A stretch of 64,000 nt of DNA, taken from positions 1 through 64,000 of the forward strand of contig NZ_FZOB01000002.1 in assembly GCF_900188395.1 (NCBI RefSeq). Reading direction: 5' to 3'. The notes beneath the pieces are model-generated. The model did no database searches. It was given only the letters and a program-made list of their open reading frames with translations, and was not told the origin of the DNA. Below are positions 1 to 8,473 of the stretch, in pieces (the stretch's first letter is position 1; each line of letters opens with the position of its first letter). Both the position numbers and the translations under genes were made by a program. Source of the DNA: Desulfurobacterium atlanticum. GTDB lineage: Bacteria; Aquificota; Aquificia; Desulfurobacteriales; Desulfurobacteriaceae.

Positions 1-369
1 GGTATGAATGGGAGAACGCCTTTTGAGGTTTTAAAGAGTAAGTGGGATTGTTTGTTTAATCTTAATGTTGCTTGTTTCCCTGTTGTGCTGCTTGAGGATG
101 TTTTTGTGGTGGCTAATAGGCTGGGGGTATTGGAAAAGGGTGGGGAGAATGTGCTCACCCCCTACCTTTTAAGCCTTTACATCCCCTTGGTCAATTTGTG
201 TTTCAGCATATTTAAAGTAATTAAATATCCCATCTATGGTTGCATTTTCTATGTTTGCAATCAGCTCTTCAAACAGATTAAACGCTTCCTTTTTAAACTC
301 AACTACAGGATCCTTTTGAGCATAACCTCTCCATCCTATACTTTCTTTGATGTGATCAAGAGCCCTTAA
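1..369 (+). CDS. Integrase-core transposase, C-terminal fragment (partial, left edge)
   Basis: The frame is open at base 1 and begins with a stretch containing NGRTPFEVLKSK. That resembles the end of the rve/integrase core domain in IS481/IS3-like transposases, where a final '...L.GRTPxEVL' segment follows the last catalytic Glu. About 50 residues look transposase-like. The frame then runs on, without its own stop, antisense through the 3' end of secA to base 369. That suggests the native C-terminus or right end of the element was lost or fused. Base use before about 150 is T/G-rich, unlike the A/G-rich sense strands of neighbouring genes. DDE residues would lie outside the window. Family assignment is from memory of the motif and is moderate. 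Confidence 0.5.
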   Translation, partial: GMNGRTPFEVLKSKWDCLFNLNVACFPVVLLEDVFVVANRLGVLEKGGENVLTPYLLSLYIPLVNLCFSIFKVIKYPIYGCIFYVCNQLFKQIKRFLFKLNYRILLSITSPSYTFFDVIKSP

Positions 370-2757
370 ATGCTGTCGCCAGTAGTGGTCAAGTGTTTGA
401 AGCATTATTATTCTTTCTATCTCTCTAAGCTGCTGGCTACCTATAAGTTTCTCTTTTTCCTCATACTCTTTAATTAATCTATCGTAAACTATCTTAAATA
501 GTTTATCCCTTTCATTAACTGCCCCTTCCACTTCAATTTCCATTAGTTCTTTAAAGCTCTCAGGAACAGGAAATTCAAAACCAAACCTCATCTCAAGAGC
601 CTGTTTAAGTCCTTTTAAATCCCATTCATCAGGAACAACCGTTTCTGGAGCATACACGTCAATAAGTTTCCAAACAACTTCTTCTATCATATAGAAAATA
701 TCTTCCTTAAAATCTTCTCCATCAAGAAGCTTATTCCTCTGCTCATATATAACCTTTCTTTGAACGTTATAAACCTCATCATACTCAAGAAGACGTTTTC
801 TTATCTGGAAGTTCTGGTCCTCAACTCTTTTCTGGGCATTCTCAAGAGCTTTTGAAACCATTTTATGAGTAATCGGTTCATCGTCAGGAACATTCATCAT
901 TTCCATTAACTTTTTAATCCTGTCAGAACCAAACAACCTTAAAAGATCATCCTCAAGAGATAGAAAGAAACGGGACTCTCCAGGATCACCCTGTCTTCCT
1001 GCACGCCCACGAAGCTGATTATCTATACGGCGGGCTTCATTTCTTTCAGTACCTATAATGTAAAGCCCTCCAAGCTCTATAACCTTTTTCTTCTCCTCTT
1101 CCGTTTGCTTTTTAAACTTTTCAGTCTCCTCTCTTAACAGCTCCTCAAATTTCTCTTCACCAACTTTTTCAGGAGTTATTCCCCTCTTCTTAAGTTCCTG
1201 CTTTGCCATATATTCAGGATTCCCCCCAAGGAGAATATCTGTACCACGGCCGGCCATATTTGTGGCTATAGTTACAGCTCCAAGTCTTCCAGCCTGGGCA
1301 ACTATTTCAGCTTCTTTCTCATGATACTTAGCGTTAAGAACCTGATGTGGAATTCCCTTTTTTTTCAAAAGAGATGAAAGGTATTCGGAAGCCTCAATGG
1401 AATTAGTCCCGACAAGCACAGGCCTGCCTATTTTGTAATTCTTCTCTATCTCTTTAACAACCGCATCATACTTTGCTTTCATTGTTTTATAAATAACATC
1501 TGGATGGTCCTTCCTTATAACAGGCTTGTTTGTTGGAATAACCACAACATCAAGACCATAAATCTCCTTAAGCTCTGCTGCTTCCGTTTCAGCGGTACCT
1601 GTCATACCGGCAAGTTTCTTATAAAGTCTGAAATAATTTTGAATCGTAATAGTTGCAAGTGTCTGATTTTCAGCTTCTATTTTCACCTTTTCTTTAGCTT
1701 CAACAGCCTGATGAAGACCATCACTCCACCTTCTACCTGGCATAATCCTTCCTGTAAACTCATCAACAATAATCACTTTTCCATCTTTTACCACATAATC
1801 AACATCCTTTTTAAACAGATTGTGTGCTCTGAGAGACTGAATTATCCCGTGAAGAAGGTCAGAAAACTTAGGATCATAAAGATTGAAATCTTTTAATCCT
1901 GTCATCTTTGTTACTATCTTTTCAACTTCTCTAATACCCTCATCTGTTAAAACAGCTGTTTTATTTTTCTCATCAACAGTGAAATGTTTATCTTTTTTAA
2001 GCTGTCTCACAATAGTATCAGCAATGTAATAAATATCCACGTTCTCTTCAGATGGTCCTGAAATAATCAAAGGAGTTCTTGCCTCATCTATTAAAATAGA
2101 ATCCGCCTCATCAACAATAGCGTAAAAAAGGTCTCTTTGAACCCGCTCCTCTTTGGAAAATGCCATGTTATCCCTTAAATAATCAAATCCAAACTCACTG
2201 TTTGTTCCGTAAGTTACATCTTTTGAATACATACGTTTACGCTCTTCTTTTTCCATACTGTTTTGAAGATAACCAACTGTTATTCCAAGATAGTTATAAA
2301 CAGGGCCCATCCATTCAGCATCTCTTTTCGCAAGATAATCATTAACAGTTACAACATGAACACCTTTTCCAGCAAGTGCATTAAGATAAACTGGTAATGT
2401 TGCAACCAGAGTCTTCCCTTCACCCGTTTTCATTTCAGCAACTTTTCCCTGATGTAAAACGATTCCACCAATAAGCTGAACATCATAATGTCTCATTCCA
2501 AGGGTTCTTTTTGCTGCCTCTCTTACAGCAGCAAACGCTTCAGGTAAAATCTTATCCATATATTTAAATTGTTCTTTCTCATCTTTTATCTTTGAAAGCT
2601 CTTCTTTCCATCTGTTTGTCAAAGCCTGCAAATCTTCTTTGCTCTTTTTCTCAAACTCAGATTCAAGTGCATTAATTTTCTCAACAAGAGGCTTTAACTT
2701 CTTAACCGCTCTTTCATTTTTACTTCCGAAAATTTTTGTTAAAACAAGATCTATCAT
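169..2757 (-). CDS. secA: Protein translocase ATPase SecA
   Basis: SecA is the cytoplasmic motor ATPase that pushes unfolded preproteins through SecYEG. The N-terminal half has Walker A in 'MKTGEGKTLVATLP' and the DEAD-like box 'VDEADSILIDEARTPL'. Also visible are the preprotein cross-linking region, the second motor domain with 'ATNMAGRGTDILLGG' and 'QLRGRAGRQGDPG', and the helical scaffold/wing. The ATG at 2757 (MIDLVL...) is preferred over an upstream TTG at 2772: GGAGGA (2765-2770) lies 7 bases before it, and the TTG overlaps that Shine-Dalgarno. The predicted protein is 862 residues against about 900 in E. coli. It ends '...DQGDVKA' and lacks the C-terminal Cys-rich zinc/SecB-binding tail. 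A 21-base palindrome precedes the RBS. Confidence 0.98.
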   Translation of the reverse strand: MIDLVLTKIFGSKNERAVKKLKPLVEKINALESEFEKKSKEDLQALTNRWKEELSKIKDEKEQFKYMDKILPEAFAAVREAAKRTLGMRHYDVQLIGGIVLHQGKVAEMKTGEGKTLVATLPVYLNALAGKGVHVVTVNDYLAKRDAEWMGPVYNYLGITVGYLQNSMEKEERKRMYSKDVTYGTNSEFGFDYLRDNMAFSKEERVQRDLFYAIVDEADSILIDEARTPLIISGPSEENVDIYYIADTIVRQLKKDKHFTVDEKNKTAVLTDEGIREVEKIVTKMTGLKDFNLYDPKFSDLLHGIIQSLRAHNLFKKDVDYVVKDGKVIIVDEFTGRIMPGRRWSDGLHQAVEAKEKVKIEAENQTLATITIQNYFRLYKKLAGMTGTAETEAAELKEIYGLDVVVIPTNKPVIRKDHPDVIYKTMKAKYDAVVKEIEKNYKIGRPVLVGTNSIEASEYLSSLLKKKGIPHQVLNAKYHEKEAEIVAQAGRLGAVTIATNMAGRGTDILLGGNPEYMAKQELKKRGITPEKVGEEKFEELLREETEKFKKQTEEEKKKVIELGGLYIIGTERNEARRIDNQLRGRAGRQGDPGESRFFLSLEDDLLRLFGSDRIKKLMEMMNVPDDEPITHKMVSKALENAQKRVEDQNFQIRKRLLEYDEVYNVQRKVIYEQRNKLLDGEDFKEDIFYMIEEVVWKLIDVYAPETVVPDEWDLKGLKQALEMRFGFEFPVPESFKELMEIEVEGAVNERDKLFKIVYDRLIKEYEEKEKLIGSQQLREIERIIMLQTLDHYWRQHLRALDHIKESIGWRGYAQKDPVVEFKKEAFNLFEELIANIENATIDGIFNYFKYAETQIDQGDVKA

Positions 2758-2778
2758 TTGAAATTCCTCCAATAATTT

Positions 2779-2799
2779 TATTTTGAACCGTTCAAAATA
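2779..2799. promoter_or_regulatory. 21-base perfect palindrome in the secA leader
   Basis: Ten-base arms TATTTTGAAC and GTTCAAAATA flank one central base. The site ends nine bases before the secA Shine-Dalgarno (2765-2770). It could be a repressor operator, or an RNA hairpin just upstream of the ribosome site. I found no copy elsewhere in the window and no adjacent regulator. The spacing rules out a LexA box of the GAAC-N4-GTTC type. Confidence 0.5.
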
Positions 2800-2835
2800 T
2801 AGAAAGACTTATAATTAAGAGAAACCTAACAGGAA

Positions 2836-3132
2836 CTAAAGAGGAGGAGCTCTGGATAAATTTGAATGCTCAATTAAGTCTTCTTTTATTTTTTGGTTGT
2901 TTGAACAGTGATTGAAAAATTCTTTATTATTAAATAAAGAAAACTTTAGCAGCTCAAAGCAGCTTTCCTCATCCTTTTGAGACGAACAAACAAAAGATAC
3001 AGCTTTACTTTCAGCATATAAAAAAACTTCCGTTTTCAGCTGCAAAGATGAGCTATAAACAACATCCCCACAACTAAAAACAGTTATAAATATTAACCCT
3101 GCAATTATACTGTTAAGTTTAACCCTTTTCAT
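2836..3132 (-). CDS. Small exported cysteine-containing protein, unknown function
   Basis: This is a 98-residue ORF directly upstream of secA on the same strand, starting at ATG 3132 with a weak AAGGCAG ribosome site. Residues 1-27 form a basic N-terminus plus hydrophobic stretch ending 'ITVFSCGDVVYSS'. That could be a Sec signal peptide or a marginal lipobox (V-F-S-C). The remainder holds three further Cys and is rich in K/E/S/N. I do not recognise a family. It may be co-transcribed with secA, since the intervening 78 bases hold only the palindrome and the secA ribosome site. A chance ORF is possible, but the plausible export signal argues for a gene. Confidence 0.5.
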   Translation of the reverse strand: MKRVKLNSIIAGLIFITVFSCGDVVYSSSLQLKTEVFLYAESKAVSFVCSSQKDEESCFELLKFSLFNNKEFFNHCSNNQKIKEDLIEHSNLSRAPPL

Positions 3133-3178
3133 TCTGCCTTAAAGATACACCATTAACTTTTGAATGTCAAAATAAATG

Positions 3179-5608
3179 TTAATTTTTCAACTTTTTCTCT
3201 ATTTCAGCTATCGCAACTTTTGTTTTCAAAAGAGCATCTGGATTAATAGAAATTGTATCTATACCCTTTTCTATTAAAAACTGCGTAAACTCAGGATAAT
3301 CGGAGGGAGCCTGCCCACAGATACCAACCTTTCTACCCATCTTTTTTGCCTTCTCTATAACCATTGCAACCATATACTTAACAGCATCGTTTCTCTCATC
3401 ATAGACCGAAGCAACAAGTTCAGAATCTCTATCAACGCCGAGAGTAAGTTGAGTTAAATCGTTGGAGCCTATAGAAAATCCGTCAAAAATTTCCGCAAAC
3501 TGCTCAGCAAGAATCACATTTGATGGAATTTCACACATAACATAAACCTGCAACCCATCCTTCCCCCTTTCAAGCCCATATTCCTTCATAACTTCAAGCA
3601 CCTTCCTGCCTTCTTCAACAGTTCTACAAAACGGCACCATCACTATCACATTTTTTAGACCCATCTCCTCCCTGACTCTTTTTATAGCAAGACATTCAAG
3701 CCCAAATGCTTCCTTAAACCTCTCTGAATAGTATCTTGATGCACCCCTCCAGCCGAGCATCGGATTTTCTTCAGCAGGCTCAAAGTATTTACCTCCAAGG
3801 AGGTTTGCATACTCATTTGTTTTAAAATCGGAAAATCTAACTATCACAGGCTTTGGATAAAAAGCAGCAGCAATTTTTGCTATTCCATACGAAAGTTTGC
3901 TTATGTAAAACTCTTCAGGTGAATTAAATCCATAAAGTTTTTCTTCTATGACTCTTGCAACTTCAGAATCTTTCTCTTTTATAAAATCAAAATTCAAAAG
4001 AGCAAGAGGATGAACACCTATATAGTTATTTATAATAAATTCCTCCCTTGCAAGACCAACCCCATCGCTGGGCAGGAAAGAAAGTTCAAATGCTCTATCT
4101 GGAGTTGCAACATTAAACAACACCGGTGTATCAACTTCTGGAATTGAAGAAATATCAACGGTCTCAATACTAAACGGAATTTCACCTTCATAAATATAAC
4201 CTTCATTCCCTTCAGCACAGGAAACCGTAACCGTTTCATTGTCTTCTAAAATCTTCATAGCATCCCTGGCTCCAACAACAGCAGGAACTCCAAGTTCTCG
4301 CGCCACAATAGCCGCATGACACGTTCTTCCCCCCTTCTCTGTAACAATAGCTGCCGCCTTTTTCATCACCGGTTCCCAGTCAGGGTCGGTAATCTCCGCC
4401 ACAAGAATTTCTCCCTCTTTAAAATCAACAGCATCCTGGGGAGAAGAAAGCTTTTTAATCCTGCCTGACGCAACCTTATGGCCAACGGCTATTCCTTTTA
4501 AGAGAATCTTCTTTTTCCTCTCCTCTTCAGAAAGATTCACTTTATAAATCTCAAGCTTTGAGTAATCCTTCTGCGACTGAACCGTTTCAGGCCTTGCCTG
4601 AACAATGAAAAGTTCTCCTGTAATTCCATCTTTTGCCCATTCAACATCCATAGGACACCAACGTGCATGAAACTTAGAATAATGCTCCTCTATACGAACA
4701 ACCCATCTGGAAAGTTTTAAAATTTCTTCATCGGACAAACAAAACTTATGTTTATCGGTTTCATCAACAGGAACAATAACTGTTCCCTGACCATCCTCTG
4801 TATAAATCAACTTTCTATCCTTATCCCCCAACTTCTTTTCAATTATTGCATTAAAACCTTCTTTAAGTGTTGGCTTAAAAACGACAAATTCGTCAGGAAC
4901 AACTTCTCCACCAACTATCAGTTCTCCAAGACCATAAATTCCGTTTATAACAACAACATTTTTAAATCCAGTTTCTGTGTCAAGGGAGAAAGAAACACCT
5001 GAAGCTCCCATGTCAGAGCGAACCATTTTCTGCACACCAACAGATATTCCAACTTTAAAGTGGTCAAAGCCAAAACTCTCTCGGTAAGAGATAGCCCTTG
5101 CGGTAAAAAGAGAAGCAAAGCAGTTTTTTATAGCTCCAAGCAGTGCATCTTCTCCGCGGATATTTAGATATGTCTCCTGCTGGCCGGCAAAGGAAGCATC
5201 TGGTAGATCTTCAGCTGTAGCAGAAGACCTTACTGCAACATCCACTTCTTTCATACCATACTTTTCACTTAAACTCCTGTAAAATTTCACAATTTCCGCT
5301 CGAAGCTGAGATGGAAAATCACCCTGCTTAATGAATGCTCTTATATGAGATGCTTCTTCCTGTAACTCTTTAATGTTTTTAACATCTATCCCCGTTAATA
5401 TATTCTTAATCTTATCTTTCAGATTATTAAACTCAAGGAACTCAAAATATGCCTTTGCTGTTACAACAAAACCATCAGGTATGTTTATTCCCTCAGGAGC
5501 AAGGTTTTTTATCATTTCCCCAAGGGAAGCATTCTTTCCACCTACAAGAGAAACATCATTTAGGTCAACATCTTTTAGCCATAAAACAAATTTTGAATTG
5601 CATTTCAT
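3179..5608 (-). CDS. ppsA: Phosphoenolpyruvate synthase
   Basis: The enzyme converts pyruvate, ATP and water to PEP, AMP and phosphate. It is the entry to gluconeogenesis and essential for an autotroph making sugars from pyruvate. Domains in order: N-terminal ATP-grasp/PPDK nucleotide-binding domain ('SLVGGKNASLGEM' near residue 20), the swivelling phosphohistidine domain with 'GGRTCHAAIVARELG' (His431), and the C-terminal PEP-binding TIM barrel with 'GICGQAPSDYPEF' (catalytic Cys764). Both residues sit close to the E. coli positions (421, 751). The start is ATG 5608 (MKCNSKF), behind GGGGGGT; the longer upstream frame has no ribosome site. Predicted length is 809 residues, normal for the family. 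It is divergent from the gene at 5671. Confidence 0.97.
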   Translation of the reverse strand: MKCNSKFVLWLKDVDLNDVSLVGGKNASLGEMIKNLAPEGINIPDGFVVTAKAYFEFLEFNNLKDKIKNILTGIDVKNIKELQEEASHIRAFIKQGDFPSQLRAEIVKFYRSLSEKYGMKEVDVAVRSSATAEDLPDASFAGQQETYLNIRGEDALLGAIKNCFASLFTARAISYRESFGFDHFKVGISVGVQKMVRSDMGASGVSFSLDTETGFKNVVVINGIYGLGELIVGGEVVPDEFVVFKPTLKEGFNAIIEKKLGDKDRKLIYTEDGQGTVIVPVDETDKHKFCLSDEEILKLSRWVVRIEEHYSKFHARWCPMDVEWAKDGITGELFIVQARPETVQSQKDYSKLEIYKVNLSEEERKKKILLKGIAVGHKVASGRIKKLSSPQDAVDFKEGEILVAEITDPDWEPVMKKAAAIVTEKGGRTCHAAIVARELGVPAVVGARDAMKILEDNETVTVSCAEGNEGYIYEGEIPFSIETVDISSIPEVDTPVLFNVATPDRAFELSFLPSDGVGLAREEFIINNYIGVHPLALLNFDFIKEKDSEVARVIEEKLYGFNSPEEFYISKLSYGIAKIAAAFYPKPVIVRFSDFKTNEYANLLGGKYFEPAEENPMLGWRGASRYYSERFKEAFGLECLAIKRVREEMGLKNVIVMVPFCRTVEEGRKVLEVMKEYGLERGKDGLQVYVMCEIPSNVILAEQFAEIFDGFSIGSNDLTQLTLGVDRDSELVASVYDERNDAVKYMVAMVIEKAKKMGRKVGICGQAPSDYPEFTQFLIEKGIDTISINPDALLKTKVAIAEIEKKLKN

Positions 5609-5638
5609 TGTATTACCCCCCATTTTTATGATATAGAG

Positions 5639-5644
5639 ATTATA
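5639..5644 (-). promoter_or_regulatory. Candidate -10 box for ppsA
   Basis: A perfect TATAAT lies on the minus strand in the 62-base divergent gap, about 30 bases before the chosen ppsA ATG. The -35 (TTCTCC, about 17 bases upstream) is poor, so this is tentative. Confidence 0.35.
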
Positions 5645-5670
5645 CACAAGTAATGTAAGGAGGAGAAAAT

Positions 5671-6153
5671 ATGAAAAAGAAAGTTATATGTCTAACAGTA
5701 AGTCTTCTTCTCTTTTCACACTTATCCTACGGAGCAGAACAACCTGCTGAAAATTCAGCAAAAAGAGAACCATCAAAAATATCCTTTAAACTTCCAGGAA
5801 ACCAGTGGAGAATAGGAGTAGACACTATATTTGCTGGAAAAATGAAAAGAAGCAGTGAAGGTGCACCAAAATACCTTTATGGAATATCTGCAGGTGGTGG
5901 TATTGCATTTAGATATTACATAACTACAAAAAATGAACTTCAAACTGTCCATCCTTATGCAGAAGCAGGAACGACCTCTTTAATTTATCCATACATAGGC
6001 GGCGGGATAGAATACGGACTTCCTGTGGAAGATGATATATCGGGTCAAAAAAGTGCTTTTTCCATAGGTGGTGGAGTTTATCTGTTCAGTAAGCTATACG
6101 GGGCAAAAACATTATTCTTCCCAATAATATCTGTATCTTATAGTTTTAAGTAG
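5671..6153 (+). CDS. Secreted outer-membrane-type protein, unknown function
   Basis: The protein has 160 residues and starts at ATG 5671 behind AGGAGG. Residues 1-21 are a clear signal peptide (MKKKVICLTVSLLLFSHLSYG, cut before AEQP). The mature part alternates polar and aromatic residues and is glycine-rich ('ISAGGGIAFRYY', 'YIGGGIEYGL', 'FSIGGGVYLF'). It ends in a strand 'ISVSYSFK'. This is typical of a small transmembrane beta-barrel of the OmpW/OMP_b-brl type. No specific family is recognised. The next gene starts one base after its stop, so it shares a transcript with hemW although no functional link is evident. Confidence 0.75.
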   Translation: MKKKVICLTVSLLLFSHLSYGAEQPAENSAKREPSKISFKLPGNQWRIGVDTIFAGKMKRSSEGAPKYLYGISAGGGIAFRYYITTKNELQTVHPYAEAGTTSLIYPYIGGGIEYGLPVEDDISGQKSAFSIGGGVYLFSKLYGAKTLFFPIISVSYSFK

Positions 6154-6154
6154 G

Positions 6155-7273
6155 ATGAAATCTATAAAGCATCTATACGTTCATATACCTTTTTGCAGAA
6201 GAAAATGTCCGTATTGCGATTTTTACTCTGAAATTACCAAAAACGTTGATGAAGAAAATTACCTGCAATTACTGTTACAGGAGATAAAAATAAGAAATAT
6301 ACCTATAGAACCAGAAACAGTCTATTTTGGAGGAGGAACTCCATCCCTCCTATCTCCTGCCTTTTTTGAAAAGTTTATAACACAGTTTAAAAGTAATCTG
6401 AAAGAGATAACAGTTGAGATAAATCCAGAAACCGCTTCAAAAGAGTATTTATCACAACTTAAATCAGCAGGAATAACGAGAGTAAGCCTTGGAATTCAAA
6501 CGTTTAACAATAGACTCTTGAATTTTATTGGAAGAAACCATACAGAGAAAGAAGCGATAAACAGTCTTGAAAATGCGCTGTCAATTTTTAATAACGTCTC
6601 CGCTGACCTTATGTTTGCCCTTCCAAACCAAACAGAAAAATCTCTTTTAAATGACCTTGAAATACTTACATCTTTTAAAGAACTAAAACACATTTCCATA
6701 TACGGATTTACTCTCTACGAAAACACCCCCATCTATAAAAGAAAAGAGTCCCTTAACATTCCCGATGAAAACCGCTTTAGCAAGTTCTACAAATTAATAG
6801 TAAAATTTTTAAAAGAGAAAAAATTTCTCCATTATGAAATTTCAAACTTCTCAAAACAAAATTATGAATGCAAACATAATCTTTCCTACTGGTTTCTAAA
6901 AAAATATATAGGCGTTGGTCCATCAGCTGCGTCATTTATAGATGGAGTTTACTATAAAAACGTTGAAAATCTTACAGTTTACAGTGAGAAAATAAAAAAC
7001 TGCAACCTGCCATGTGAAATAACTCCCTTCTCTTTTAATGAACTGCTTGAAATAAAACTTGGAATGGGTCTCAGAACTATATACGGAGTAAGATTAAACT
7101 ATCAAGAGTTGGAAATTGTTGAAAAAGCCATAATGAAAAGCGAAATACTTCAAACATTTCTAAAAGAGGAAATAATCACTTTTGAAAAAAACGTTCTACG
7201 TCTTAATCCAGAATATTTTCACATTTTTAACTTCATCGTAGGAAAAATTGCATCCGAAATATGGAACGTTTAG
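6155..7273 (+). CDS. hemW: HemW-like radical SAM protein (coproporphyrinogen oxidase family)
   Basis: This is a radical SAM enzyme of the HemN/HemW family. The cluster motif is C14-x3-C18-x2-C21 ('CRRKCPYCDF') after 'YVHIPF'. A SAM-binding 'FGGGTPSLL' follows, then the 'H241-N-x2-Y-W' motif that marks HemW rather than true HemN. HemW is described as a haem chaperone, and older annotations call it oxygen-independent coproporphyrinogen III oxidase. Its 372 residues are the usual length. It starts one base after the preceding stop, with no strong own ribosome site, so coupled translation is likely. The other radical SAM gene and hemE at 44535-46677 may belong to the same pathway. Confidence 0.88.
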   Translation: MKSIKHLYVHIPFCRRKCPYCDFYSEITKNVDEENYLQLLLQEIKIRNIPIEPETVYFGGGTPSLLSPAFFEKFITQFKSNLKEITVEINPETASKEYLSQLKSAGITRVSLGIQTFNNRLLNFIGRNHTEKEAINSLENALSIFNNVSADLMFALPNQTEKSLLNDLEILTSFKELKHISIYGFTLYENTPIYKRKESLNIPDENRFSKFYKLIVKFLKEKKFLHYEISNFSKQNYECKHNLSYWFLKKYIGVGPSAASFIDGVYYKNVENLTVYSEKIKNCNLPCEITPFSFNELLEIKLGMGLRTIYGVRLNYQELEIVEKAIMKSEILQTFLKEEIITFEKNVLRLNPEYFHIFNFIVGKIASEIWNV

Positions 7274-7278
7274 AAAAT

Positions 7279-7287
7279 TGATATAAT
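7279..7287 (+). promoter_or_regulatory. Extended -10 promoter candidate before tsaB
   Basis: TGA directly precedes a perfect TATAAT (7282-7287), 36 bases before the tsaB ATG. No good -35 is present, as is common for extended -10 promoters. It would give tsaB-rimI-ilvD a start of their own within the longer run. Confidence 0.4.
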
Positions 7288-7323
7288 GGTGTTATGATTA
7301 ATAATCAGGAAGGTTGAATAGAA

Positions 7324-7989
7324 ATGAAAATTTTAAGTATAGATACCTCTTCGCCTATCGGAAGCGTTTCACTGATTAAGGACAACAAAATTGTAGCTTC
7401 AAGAAGCTGGAACTCTCCACGGGAACATTCTGTTAAACTGTTTGAAAATCTACAACATATTGTAGGAACAGCAGAGAATAAATTCAGTGATATAGACATT
7501 GCAATATTCACAGCAGGGCCAGGCTCCTTTACAGGAATCAGAATAGGACTTTCTGTTGCCAGGGCATTTAAACTTTCCGGGAAACTTAAAGAAGTGGGCA
7601 CCGTTTCCACTGTTGAAGCATTTTCATATTGCTTTCTTAAAGATGGATTTCCTGTATTTGTAATAGTGGAAGGCAGGAAAAATAGATATTACACTTATTG
7701 TAGAGATGAAACATCCGTTATTTTTCCCATAGAAGACCTTACTCTTAAAGAGATTAAGGAAAGGTTAGAAAAACTAACATCAAAAGTGACTGTAACGGGT
7801 TATTTTAGTGAAAACAGTGAAATAGTTGAATTTCTAAAACATCAAAATAACATCTTTATAAAGAAAGCATGCTCATCAATATCTATATGTGCTGCTCTTT
7901 ATGCACAAAAATTTGGATATAGAACAGACTTAGAACCGATATATATAAGGCAACCAGATGCAAAACCTAAAAATAAGAATTTGGAATGA
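7324..7989 (+). CDS. tsaB: tRNA threonylcarbamoyladenosine biosynthesis protein TsaB
   Basis: TsaB is the non-catalytic ASKHA-fold partner of TsaD in making t6A37 on ANN-decoding tRNAs. The N-terminus 'MKILSIDTSSPIGSVSL' and 'TAGPGSFTGIRIGLSVARA' (about residues 63-82) are diagnostic. Its 221 residues are the normal length. A ribosome site AGGAAGG lies nine bases before the ATG. The 3' end overlaps rimI by 32 bases, the common tsaB-rimI arrangement. tsaD and tsaE are not in this window. Confidence 0.95.
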   Translation: MKILSIDTSSPIGSVSLIKDNKIVASRSWNSPREHSVKLFENLQHIVGTAENKFSDIDIAIFTAGPGSFTGIRIGLSVARAFKLSGKLKEVGTVSTVEAFSYCFLKDGFPVFVIVEGRKNRYYTYCRDETSVIFPIEDLTLKEIKERLEKLTSKVTVTGYFSENSEIVEFLKHQNNIFIKKACSSISICAALYAQKFGYRTDLEPIYIRQPDAKPKNKNLE

Positions 7990-8473
7990 CAGAGATATTG
8001 AAGTAATACGGAACTTTTTAAAGGAAAATTTTCCATCCTGGGAAAAAAGAGTAGATAAGGACTATTTAAATCCTAATATTAAGGCAAACTTAGCTTTTAT
8101 AGAGAAAACATTGGTTGGTATCGTGATTTATATGGTTATAGATAGTGAAGCTGAAATTCATTTACTTGTCGTTGACAAAAACTACAGAAGAAAAAGTGTA
8201 GCTATAAACCTGTTAAAAGAAACCTTGAAAATGTTAGTAAATTTAAAGGTTGAGCATGTTTTTCTTGAAGTGTCAAACAGAAACAGTGCCGCACTAAACC
8301 TGTATGAAAAAGTGGGATTTAAACAGATAGGCATCAGAAAAAACTATTACGGAAAAGACAACCACGGTATCGTTATGATGCTTAAAATACAACTCAGGGA
8401 GGTTGAAGATGTACAGAGACGAAAATTTAAAAGAGCTTGCAAGGAAAAAATTTCATCACTTTGCAACCCTTGA
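7958..8473 (+). CDS. rimI: RimI-like GNAT N-acetyltransferase
   Basis: This is a GNAT-fold acetyltransferase, the family that acetylates the N-terminal Ala of ribosomal protein S18. The late motif 'FLEVSNRNSAALNLYEKVGFKQIGIRKNYY' region (given here in part) is typical of RimI. The acetyl-CoA loop, normally R/Q-x-x-G-x-G/A, reads 'R-R-K-S-V-A', with Ser in place of the first Gly. The ATG at 7958 lies inside tsaB, so the genes are coupled. The protein runs to 171 residues. About 23 C-terminal residues extend past the usual 'MxL' end and are co-encoded with the start of the next gene, a 65-base overlap. Confidence 0.85.
   Translation: MQNLKIRIWNDRDIEVIRNFLKENFPSWEKRVDKDYLNPNIKANLAFIEKTLVGIVIYMVIDSEAEIHLLVVDKNYRRKSVAINLLKETLKMLVNLKVEHVFLEVSNRNSAALNLYEKVGFKQIGIRKNYYGKDNHGIVMMLKIQLREVEDVQRRKFKRACKEKISSLCNP

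Noticed and set aside
1504-1896. 130-residue open frame antisense to secA
   Set aside because: It lies wholly within the secA motor domains and lacks any motif.
2779-2799. secA palindrome as a LexA or CIRCE site
   Set aside because: GAAC and GTTC are separated by one base, not four, and the sequence has no resemblance to the CIRCE arms.
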